Notes under the pieces: model-generated
Seen by the model: the letters and a program-made list of their open reading frames with translations, nothing else
Databases searched by the model: none
Told to the model about the DNA's origin: nothing
Translations under genes and position numbers: made by a program
NCBI RefSeq assembly: GCF_900182595.1
Contig: NZ_FXTN01000004.1
Span: forward strand, 472,709-536,708
DNA: 64,000 nucleotides
Direction: 5' to 3'
Origin: Pedobacter westerhofensis
GTDB lineage: Bacteria; Bacteroidota; Bacteroidia; Sphingobacteriales; Sphingobacteriaceae
Part shown: in pieces, positions 1 to 6,909 of the stretch
Layout: every line of letters starts with the position of its first letter
Position numbering within the stretch: the stretch's first letter is position 1

Positions 1-1
1 A

Positions 2-874
2 AAGATCCTGCCGGCTTTCAGGCCAGACAAGGCCATGAATGCGGATGACCTGATTGCACTGAATGCCTATATCGCAAAGCTCGAAAAAATACATGGTTCT
101 GAAATCAAAACTTACAGAGAATACCTTGCGGCGCTGAAAGGAAGGCATGATTATTTTGCAGCCAACGGCTGTGTACTTTCTGATCATGGTTTGGAGCAGC
201 TATACGCCGAAAATTATACCGAAGATGAAGTAGAGGCGATCTATTTAAAAATCGGTGCCGGCGATACACTCACGAAAACGGAGATCCTGCAGTTTAAATC
301 GGCCATGCTACATGCGTTTGCGGTGTGGGACCATGAAAAAAACTGGGTACAGCAATACCATATTGGTGCACTGAGGGATAATAATACAAGAATGCTTAAA
401 AACCTTGGGCCTGATACCGGTTTGGATTCCATCGGTGATTTTTCACAGGGTGCTGCATTATCAAAGTTCATGAACAGGCTGGATACAGGCAACCAGCTGG
501 CAAAGACCATTATATACAATCTTAACCCGGCAGATAACGAACTGATTGCAACGATGATCGGGAATTTTAACGACGGCACGATCGCTGGTAAAATCCAGTA
601 CGGCTCGGCATGGTGGTTCCTGGATCAGAAAGAAGGAATGATCAAACAGATCAATGCGCTGTCAAATATGGGCCTGCTGAGCCGCTTTGTAGGGATGCTG
701 ACAGATTCAAGAAGCTTCCTGTCTTTTCCAAGACACGAATATTTTAGAAGAATATTGTGCAATTTATTAGGAGAAGATATTGAAAATGGTGAACTTCCCA
801 ACGACATAGCCTGGGTAGGTAAAATTGTACAGGACATATGTTATAACAACGCTAAATCCTATTTCAATTTCTAA
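2..874 (+). CDS. uxaC: Glucuronate isomerase, C-terminal part (5' end outside window)
   Basis: The frame is open from the left edge, so the N-terminus lies outside the window; the ATG at 35 is internal, because the codons before it read KILPAFRPDKA, part of the conserved uronate isomerase core. UxaC converts D-glucuronate to D-fructuronate and D-galacturonate to D-tagaturonate in the cytoplasm. Family hallmarks visible are the HIGALRDNN stretch, the KFMNRLDTGNQ segment and the C-terminal GMLTDSRSFLSFPRHEYFRR block, which is typical of bacterial UxaC. The stop shares one base with the start of the KDG kinase gene (TAATG), so the two are translationally coupled. Mannonate dehydratase and fructuronate reductase are not in the window and may lie upstream. 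Confidence 0.93.
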   Translation, partial: KILPAFRPDKAMNADDLIALNAYIAKLEKIHGSEIKTYREYLAALKGRHDYFAANGCVLSDHGLEQLYAENYTEDEVEAIYLKIGAGDTLTKTEILQFKSAMLHAFAVWDHEKNWVQQYHIGALRDNNTRMLKNLGPDTGLDSIGDFSQGAALSKFMNRLDTGNQLAKTIIYNLNPADNELIATMIGNFNDGTIAGKIQYGSAWWFLDQKEGMIKQINALSNMGLLSRFVGMLTDSRSFLSFPRHEYFRRILCNLLGEDIENGELPNDIAWVGKIVQDICYNNAKSYFNF

Positions 875-1896
875 TGATGAGTAAAGTTTTAAGTTTCGGC
901 GAACTGCTGTTAAGGATTTGTCCTGATTCGGCAGGGAGCTGGCTGGAGGAAAATAGTTTCCCTGTTTATGTAGGTGGCGCTGAGGCAAATGTAGCCGCGG
1001 CACTGGCATTGTGGGAAATCCCTTCGGCGTATATGTCGGCCATACCCGACAATTTTATTGCCAGGCAGCTGGTAGGTTACCTGGACGAACTGAATATCGA
1101 TACCAGTGCAATCCAGTACTCCGGTGAGCGTATCGGTCTGTATTTCCTGGATAAGGGAAAAGACCTGAAGAATGCAGGAGTAATTTATGACCGCAAGTAT
1201 TCTTCGTTTTCGGAGCTTGAGGTAAATACGATCGATTGGGACAAGGTTTTTGAGGGCGTAAGCTGGTTTCATTTCAGTGCCATCTGCCCGGCCATTAACC
1301 AGTCGGTAGCCGATGTTTGTGAGGAAGCGCTGAAAGCAGCTTCGGAAAAAGGGATCAGGATTTCAATCGACCTGAATTACCGGGCCAAGCTCTGGAAATA
1401 TGGAAAAGAGCCTGTGGAGGTCCTGCCTTCGCTGGTTGAATATTGCGACCTGGTGATGGGCAATGTATGGGCAGCAGAAAAAATGCTGGGCATTCCTGTT
1501 TCTGAAACTTTGGTAGAAGAACATGATAAAAGTGCATACCTGCAGCAATCGCAAATCAGCTCAAAAGCCATTATGGAACAATTTCCAAAATGTAAGCATG
1601 TAGCCAATACATTTCGCTTTGATCATGGCACGGGCATTCAATATTATACAACTCTGTACACACAGGACGAGCTTTTTATCTCCACTGAATATGTGGCTGA
1701 GCAAATCGCGGGAAAAGTAGGCAGCGGTGACTGCTTTATGGCGGGCCTGATCTACGGTTTTTACAAGGAACAGGAGCCGCAGGAGATTGTGGATTTTGCA
1801 ACGGCAGCGGCATTTGCCAAGCTGTTCACAGAGAGCGATTTTAATACAACTAAGATAGAAGATATACAGGTAGTAGTTCAACAATATGAAAACTAA
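874..1896 (+). CDS. kdgK: 2-keto-3-deoxygluconate (KDG) kinase, PfkB family
   Basis: This is a ribokinase/PfkB-fold sugar kinase. The N-terminal YVGGAEANVAAAL block (about residues 32-44) is PfkB signature 1, and GSGD at 283-286 carries the catalytic Asp and the anion hole of signature 2. Its place between uronate isomerase and KDPG aldolase identifies KDG as the likely substrate, giving 2-keto-3-deoxy-6-phosphogluconate. Two adjacent ATGs (874 and 877) are possible; 874 overlaps the uxaC stop by one base. The 3' end overlaps the aldolase start by 11 bases. The length of 340 residues is normal for the family. Confidence 0.93.
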   Translation: MMSKVLSFGELLLRICPDSAGSWLEENSFPVYVGGAEANVAAALALWEIPSAYMSAIPDNFIARQLVGYLDELNIDTSAIQYSGERIGLYFLDKGKDLKNAGVIYDRKYSSFSELEVNTIDWDKVFEGVSWFHFSAICPAINQSVADVCEEALKAASEKGIRISIDLNYRAKLWKYGKEPVEVLPSLVEYCDLVMGNVWAAEKMLGIPVSETLVEEHDKSAYLQQSQISSKAIMEQFPKCKHVANTFRFDHGTGIQYYTTLYTQDELFISTEYVAEQIAGKVGSGDCFMAGLIYGFYKEQEPQEIVDFATAAAFAKLFTESDFNTTKIEDIQVVVQQYEN

Positions 1897-2551
1897 GGAA
1901 GAGACGTTAAAAGTGATTACAGAACAGGCGCTTTTGCCATTGTTCTACTATGAAGATGCAGAGGTAAGCCTGGAAATTGTGCGCACGATATACCGTGCCG
2001 GTGTACGTGTGATAGAATATACCAACAGGGGGCCGGCTGCCCTGGAAAATTTTAAGATCCTGGTTGAAGCCGCAAAAACTGAGATGCCGGACCTACATGT
2101 AGGGATCGGAACGATCAAAAACACCAAACAGGCCGCAGATTTTATCGCAGCAGGTGCACACTTTATCGTTTGCCCTGTGGTAGACCTGGAGATTGGAAAA
2201 TTGGTACACGATGCCGGATTGCTCTGGATCCCGGGCTGTTTCTCTCCAACAGAAATTAACCTGGCTTCGCAAAACGGCGCAGGCCTGATTAAATTGTTTC
2301 CTGCTAACCTGCTCGGACCGGCATTTATGTCCTCCATCAAAGATCTGTTCCCCGGCCAGTTATTTATTCCAACCGGCGGAGTAGAAATCGAAGCTGCCAA
2401 TATCAGTGCCTGGTTTAAATCGGGCGTTTGTGGCGTAGGAATGGGAAGCAAACTGATCAGCAAAGAGATATTAACGGAGAAAGATTACGATACCCTGTAT
2501 ACATTGACAGAAAAAACGTTCAAAATTATTAGTGAAACCCGGCTGAGTTAA
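1886..2551 (+). CDS. eda: KDPG/KHG aldolase (2-dehydro-3-deoxy-phosphogluconate aldolase)
   Basis: This class I aldolase cleaves KDPG to pyruvate and glyceraldehyde-3-phosphate. The Schiff-base Lys is K136 in GLIKLFPA, the catalytic Glu is E44 in VIEYTNRG, and the phosphate-binding GGV and GVGMGS loops near the C-terminus are present. At 221 residues it is the usual size. It overlaps the kinase gene by 11 bases, so the two belong to one operon. Some Bacteroidota homologues act on both KDPG and KHG; the neighbouring kinase favours KDPG. Confidence 0.93.
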   Translation: MKTKEETLKVITEQALLPLFYYEDAEVSLEIVRTIYRAGVRVIEYTNRGPAALENFKILVEAAKTEMPDLHVGIGTIKNTKQAADFIAAGAHFIVCPVVDLEIGKLVHDAGLLWIPGCFSPTEINLASQNGAGLIKLFPANLLGPAFMSSIKDLFPGQLFIPTGGVEIEAANISAWFKSGVCGVGMGSKLISKEILTEKDYDTLYTLTEKTFKIISETRLS

Positions 2552-2563
2552 ATTTACTCAGCC
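2541..2563 (+). terminator. Short GC-rich hairpin at the end of the aldolase gene
   Basis: Arms GGCTGAGT (2541-2548) and ACTCAGCC (2556-2563) form an 8-bp perfect stem. The stop codon of the aldolase gene (2549-2551) lies in the loop. No clear T-run follows, so it could be a weak terminator, an RNA processing or stability hairpin, or an attenuator that sets the ratio between the pathway enzymes and the permease downstream. Confidence 0.35.
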
Positions 2564-2599
2564 TTCTAACCTTAACCGAACTCAAACCAAATATAGACA

Positions 2600-3967
2600 A
2601 TGAAAGAAGCTAAAATGAGCAATTACCGCTGGACGATCTGTGCGTTATTGTTTTTTGCCACTACTGTCAACTACTTAGACCGACAAGTATTGAGTCTCCT
2701 GCACCCGATGCTGGAGAAAGAATTTAACTGGACGAACAGCGATTACGCGAATATTACCTCAGTCTTTCAGTTTGTGTATGCGATTTCTATGCTTTTCGCG
2801 GGCAGGGTTGTAGATAAACTGGGTACCAAATGGGGTTACGCAATTTCGCTTGTTGTTTGGTCGGTAGGCGCAGTAATGCATGCGCTGGCCATTCCGATCG
2901 GGCAGGGCTTATCGTCTATGTTAAGCTGGGCAGGACTGGGAATGATTCCTGTTTCTGTGCTGGGTTTCAGTGTCGCGCGAGCGGTGTTGGGTATAGGTGA
3001 ATCAGGGAATTTTCCGGCAGCAATCAAAGCTACTGCCGAGTATTTTCCAAAAAAGGAACGCTCTTTTGCTACGGGTATCTTTAACTCGGGGGCTAATATC
3101 GGTGCTGTACTGGCACCATTAACTGTGCCCTGGATTGCAGCAAAATGGGGTTGGGAAAGCGCTTTCATCATCGTGGGTGCGGTTGGCCTGATCTGGCTGG
3201 GCTTCTGGTTCTTTTTCTATGATAAGCCTGAAAACCAAAAGAATATTACACAATCTGAACTGGACTATATCAATAGCGACCGCCTTCACCATGACGGCAT
3301 TGTAGAGATTGAGGATACGGAAAAGGTTTCATGGATTAAACTGCTGGGTTACAAACAAACCTGGGCTTTTGTGTTTGGTAAATTCATGACCGATGGTGTA
3401 TGGTGGTTCTTTCTCTTTTGGCTTCCTTCTTACCTGAAGGTGCAATATGCGATGGAAGGTACTGCAATTATGCTGCCCCTGACTATTCTTTACAGTATGA
3501 CGATGATTGGTAGTGTTGGCGGTGGATGGTTTCCTGTATACTACATGAAAAAAGGCCTTGCACCATATGATGCCAGGATGAAAGCGATGTTTATCATTGC
3601 ACTGTTCCCGCTGCTCGTATTACTTGCACAACCCCTTGGACATATTACGTTCTGGATCCCTGTGCTTTTAATCGGTATCGGTGCCTCTGCGCACCAGGCC
3701 TGGTCGGCCAACATCTTTACCACAGTTTCTGATATGTTCCCTAAAAAGACAATCGGTACTGTAATCGGTATTGGCGGTATGGCAGGCGGCATCGGCGGAG
3801 TAACGATTTCCAAACTCGGGGGAGCACTCTTTGATTATTATAAAGCTCTGGGACACACGCAGACGGGCTATACCATTATGTTTGCCATCTGCGCTGTTGC
3901 TTATCTGATCGCCTGGGTAGTGATGAAAATGCTGGTTCCAAAGTACCGCCCGATTACTGATCTGTAA
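2600..3967 (+). CDS. MFS permease, ACS family hexuronate transporter (ExuT-like)
   Basis: This is a polytopic inner-membrane proton symporter of the anion:cation symporter family, with about 12 predicted membrane segments in 455 residues. The first segment carries NYLDRQVLS (residues 24-32), characteristic of hexuronate and glucarate transporters. The loop RVVDKLGTKWGYA matches the MFS loop 2-3 motif, and VARAVLGIGESGNFPAA is the ACS family signature. It follows the KDPG aldolase by 48 bases, so the cargo is presumably glucuronate or galacturonate. ATG at 2600 is used; a second in-frame ATG at 2615 would remove only five residues. Confidence 0.88.
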   Translation: MKEAKMSNYRWTICALLFFATTVNYLDRQVLSLLHPMLEKEFNWTNSDYANITSVFQFVYAISMLFAGRVVDKLGTKWGYAISLVVWSVGAVMHALAIPIGQGLSSMLSWAGLGMIPVSVLGFSVARAVLGIGESGNFPAAIKATAEYFPKKERSFATGIFNSGANIGAVLAPLTVPWIAAKWGWESAFIIVGAVGLIWLGFWFFFYDKPENQKNITQSELDYINSDRLHHDGIVEIEDTEKVSWIKLLGYKQTWAFVFGKFMTDGVWWFFLFWLPSYLKVQYAMEGTAIMLPLTILYSMTMIGSVGGGWFPVYYMKKGLAPYDARMKAMFIIALFPLLVLLAQPLGHITFWIPVLLIGIGASAHQAWSANIFTTVSDMFPKKTIGTVIGIGGMAGGIGGVTISKLGGALFDYYKALGHTQTGYTIMFAICAVAYLIAWVVMKMLVPKYRPITDL

Positions 3968-4074
3968 GCTGGTGTGTTTCTAATTTATTAATATAATAAT
4001 AAGTCTTATAATTACAGTAAAACCTATTGTGAAATTATTATCTTCATGAATTGTTAATTTAATTCAGTTTTCTT

Positions 4075-5697
4075 ATGTCTGTAATAGATTTATCCTCAAT
4101 TTTTGTTGAAGAGAAACAAATTCCTGAGCAGCACAGATTATTGGAAGAAGTAAACCAGCGTGAATATTTAAGCAATGGTGAAATGCTTCCATGGAATGGT
4201 GAGGTACATACTGTACTTTCACCTGTCTGTATCCAAACTGCTGAAGGACTGAAACGCAAGGTGATTGGTACTTATCCGTTATGTACGGAGAAGGAAAGCT
4301 TTGAAGCCCTTGATGCTGCCGTTGCAGCCTATGACAATGGACGTGGCGAGTGGCCTACGATGAGTGTGTCTGACCGGATAGATTGTGTAGCACTGTTTAC
4401 CGAGAAGATGATCACCAAAAAAGATGAAGTGGTAAAACTGCTGATGTGGGAGATCGGCAAATCGCACGCAGATTCTGTAAAGGAATTTGACCGCACAGTA
4501 GAATACATCTACGCAACCATTGATGCGCTGAAGGATCTGGACAGGCGTTCTGCCCAGTTTAGTATTGAACAGGGGATCGTTGCACAGATCAGGCGCTCTC
4601 CGCTGGGAGTGGTGCTGTGTATGGGCCCTTTCAATTATCCGCTGAACGAAACTTTTACAACGCTGATCCCGGCACTGATTATGGGGAACACGCTGTTGTT
4701 TAAACCGCCTAAACATGGAACTTTATTGCACTACCCACTGCTGGAAGCTTTCAGCACGTGTTTCCCAAAAGGGGTAGTCAATACGATATATGGCCGTGGA
4801 AATAAGATTATTCCCGGTTTAATGAAATCAGGCAAGATCAACGTGCTTACGCTGATTGGTTCCAGTAAAGTAGCGGATGAGCTGAAAAAACTGCATCCAA
4901 AGGTGAACCGACTGCGCGCTGTACTCGGGCTGGATGCAAAGAATGCAGCGATCATTACCGCGCATGCAGATCTGAGCCTGGCTGTACAGGAAACATTACT
5001 TGGCTCGCTGTCATTTAACGGACAACGCTGCACTGCATTGAAAATAGTTTTTGTTCACCGGAGCAGGGTGGATGAATTCCTGGAACTATTTGCTGCAGCG
5101 GTAGCTAAGTTGAAGTACGGTATGCCCTGGGAGGAAGGAGTAGCATTAACACCACTGCCTGAGCCGCATAAACCTGCTTACCTGAAGGAATGTATTGAGG
5201 ATGCAATTGCTCTGGGTGCACATGTAGTGAATGAAAATGGTGGGCTGACCAATGAATCGTTTGTTTACCCGGCGATTGTTTATCCGGTGAACAAGGGCAT
5301 GAAGTTATGGGAAGAGGAACAGTTTGGGCCTGTGATTCCGGTAGCAGCATTTGATGATCTGGAAGAAACGATTCAGTACCTGATTGATTCTACACATGGT
5401 CAGCAGGTGAGTGTATTTAGTAATGACGACGATGAGCTTGCGGAACTGATTGATCCGCTGGTTAATCTGGTGAGCAGGGTGAATATCAACTGCCAGTGCC
5501 AGCGCGGCCCTGATGTTTTTCCATTTACGGGAAGGAAAGATTCCGCTGAAGGCACCCTTTCTGTCGTGGATGCGATCAGATCGTTTTCTATCCGTTCATT
5601 GGTGGCAACGAAGCTGAATAAAACAAACAAGGAATTGCTTGATGCAATTCTGGAAGATAAGACGAGTAATTTCTTGTCTAACAAGTTTTTATTTTAA
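4075..5697 (+). CDS. gapN: NADP-dependent non-phosphorylating glyceraldehyde-3-phosphate dehydrogenase-like ALDH
   Basis: This aldehyde dehydrogenase superfamily protein has the nucleophile C319 in GQRCTALK, the substrate/cofactor loop GPFNYPLNE, the cofactor Lys in LLFKPP and the late EEQFGPV motif. Bacteroidota proteins of this length (540) and type are usually annotated as GapN, which oxidises glyceraldehyde-3-phosphate straight to 3-phosphoglycerate with NADPH formation. That fits its place after the KDPG aldolase. The usual general-base motif ELGGK reads GLDAK here: G285 stands exactly 34 residues before C319, where Glu is normally found, and an Asp (D287) lies two residues later. Another small aldehyde is possible as substrate. 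The 107-base gap before it may hold its own promoter, but no clear box is seen. Confidence 0.78.
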   Translation: MSVIDLSSIFVEEKQIPEQHRLLEEVNQREYLSNGEMLPWNGEVHTVLSPVCIQTAEGLKRKVIGTYPLCTEKESFEALDAAVAAYDNGRGEWPTMSVSDRIDCVALFTEKMITKKDEVVKLLMWEIGKSHADSVKEFDRTVEYIYATIDALKDLDRRSAQFSIEQGIVAQIRRSPLGVVLCMGPFNYPLNETFTTLIPALIMGNTLLFKPPKHGTLLHYPLLEAFSTCFPKGVVNTIYGRGNKIIPGLMKSGKINVLTLIGSSKVADELKKLHPKVNRLRAVLGLDAKNAAIITAHADLSLAVQETLLGSLSFNGQRCTALKIVFVHRSRVDEFLELFAAAVAKLKYGMPWEEGVALTPLPEPHKPAYLKECIEDAIALGAHVVNENGGLTNESFVYPAIVYPVNKGMKLWEEEQFGPVIPVAAFDDLEETIQYLIDSTHGQQVSVFSNDDDELAELIDPLVNLVSRVNINCQCQRGPDVFPFTGRKDSAEGTLSVVDAIRSFSIRSLVATKLNKTNKELLDAILEDKTSNFLSNKFLF

Positions 5698-5717
5698 TTT
5701 GACGTGATCATAGGGTA

Positions 5718-5796
5718 AAAAAAGAGGGTTATATTTCGATGCCTTCTGCTGCTGAAGCGCAGCAGCAGAAGGCATCGAAATATAACCCTCTTTTTT
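5718..5796. terminator. Bidirectional terminator with a 36-bp perfect stem
   Basis: Bases 5718-5753 are perfectly complementary to 5761-5796, with loop GAAGCGC (5754-5760). Each arm begins or ends in an A/T run that serves as the U-tract in one direction. The hairpin lies between the convergent gapN (ending 5697) and the minus-strand gene ending at 5924, so it can terminate both. A perfect stem this long is well above the usual 7-15 bp. Confidence 0.88.
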
Positions 5797-5843
5797 ATTA
5801 CAGGGATAAAGTTTTTCTCATGGTAATTGCACCCTGAATGACG

Positions 5844-5915
5844 GAAATACATACCGCAATTGAAATACATAGCGCAATTGAAATACGTATCGCAACTGAA
5901 ATACATAGCGCAGGT
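5844..5915. repeat. Four tandem copies of an 18-bp unit
   Basis: Units start at 5844, 5862, 5880 and 5898. Each follows GAAATACATAGCGCAATT with zero to three changes; the third is GAAATACGTATCGCAACT and the last ends AGGT. The array ends nine bases before the stop codon of the minus-strand gene at 5924. It lies between that gene and the shared terminator, so it would be in that gene's 3' untranslated RNA. Confidence 0.85.
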
Positions 5916-5923
5916 ATGCTACC

Positions 5924-6847
5924 CTAATTCACTAATCTTTTTTCAAGGATCATGGAGCTTTGGATCTTTCTCTTTTTTGAGTTATTCAGGATCACGTTGT
6001 AATTGCCCAGGAAACCAGTACCGATGATGTTATGCGGTGCAGCAGAACTAATGACTATTTTCTGGTTCTTCAGCGTAATTCCATTGAAGGTCATGCTCGG
6101 GATTACCGCTTCATAGATCGTATCTACCAGTTTATCGGAATGGATATTGGAGGTGACGGTCCTGGCGGGGCGTAAATGATAATCCTCAATAACGGCCTGT
6201 CCGATCGCAGTGCTGCTGCTCAGAAGAAATCCTGCGCCTGATCCAAGATCGAGGATAAATTCAGAATTTACCTTGCTGATGTTCACTACGGCAGTTGGAA
6301 AGGTATTATTCTTATAGCTGATGGTTGTATATGCCTGATCCGCACTGAATGGTGTTTTGGAAACCAGCATCTCGTTTCTGTCATTGTTGATTTTCCAGTT
6401 GTACTGGTAAACCATCAGGGTTCCGGTAGAACCTGTGGCAATGGAATCAGGAAAGGCTTGGTTGATGACAGTTTCTTCGTTGCGGAATTTCAGGGGGCCG
6501 ATCTCAATCCTTGGCAGGTAGTAAAGGGATTTACTGTGCGGGCCACCATATTTATCAGTTGATACCAGTCGCTCAAAGCTGGGCCATAATTGCCTGGTTT
6601 CGTAAAAGTAAGGTGTTAAGCGTAAAGTTTTTGAATAGGTGGCGAACAGCAGTGCGATGGTATCCTTATCTACCTTCGCCGGGAGGAATATGCGGTTGAA
6701 CTTATCCTTTTTAAAGGCAATCCTCGTGACTTCCTTTTTTGACTGGGCCTGCGCAGGAGCAGCAGATACTAAACAAACCAGCGGGATGCAACTGAGTGCA
6801 AGAAGAAACGTTAGGGTTCTTTTTGGTGAAAAATTTAGTGTATTCAT
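5924..6847 (-). CDS. Secreted retropepsin-like (aspartyl-protease-fold) protein, probably degenerate
   Basis: The N-terminus is a signal peptide with a hydrophobic stretch at about residues 11-30 and an AQAQ cleavage region near 32-35. Two aspartyl-protease-like half-motifs can be seen. The first lobe reads ALLFATY (about 65-71), where FDTG would be expected, so its Asp is missing. The second reads FILDLGSG (197-204) with D200, followed by the late IIGTGFLGNYNVIL strand (274-287), typical of retropepsin-like proteins of Bacteroidota. With only one clear Asp, catalysis as a monomer is doubtful; a homodimer or a binding role is possible. It is divergent from the AsmA-like gene, with 62 bases between them. 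Confidence 0.6.
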   Translation of the reverse strand: MNTLNFSPKRTLTFLLALSCIPLVCLVSAAPAQAQSKKEVTRIAFKKDKFNRIFLPAKVDKDTIALLFATYSKTLRLTPYFYETRQLWPSFERLVSTDKYGGPHSKSLYYLPRIEIGPLKFRNEETVINQAFPDSIATGSTGTLMVYQYNWKINNDRNEMLVSKTPFSADQAYTTISYKNNTFPTAVVNISKVNSEFILDLGSGAGFLLSSSTAIGQAVIEDYHLRPARTVTSNIHSDKLVDTIYEAVIPSMTFNGITLKNQKIVISSAAPHNIIGTGFLGNYNVILNNSKKRKIQSSMILEKRLVN

Positions 6848-6909
6848 ATGTGTGTGAATTTATAGTACTAAAATAATCAATTTCTATCAACAAATCTAGC
6901 CTTAAACAA

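Noticed and set aside
1948..2463. 171-codon open frame on the minus strand
   Set aside because: Lies entirely inside the aldolase gene, has no recognisable domain, and mirrors the codon bias of the true gene.
5694..5906. 70-codon minus-strand frame with repeated MYF..C peptides
   Set aside because: The peptide repeat is just the translation of the 18-bp tandem array, and the frame then runs through the terminator hairpin.
5844..5915. Repeat array considered as a CRISPR
   Set aside because: Units are contiguous with no spacers and there are no cas genes in the window.
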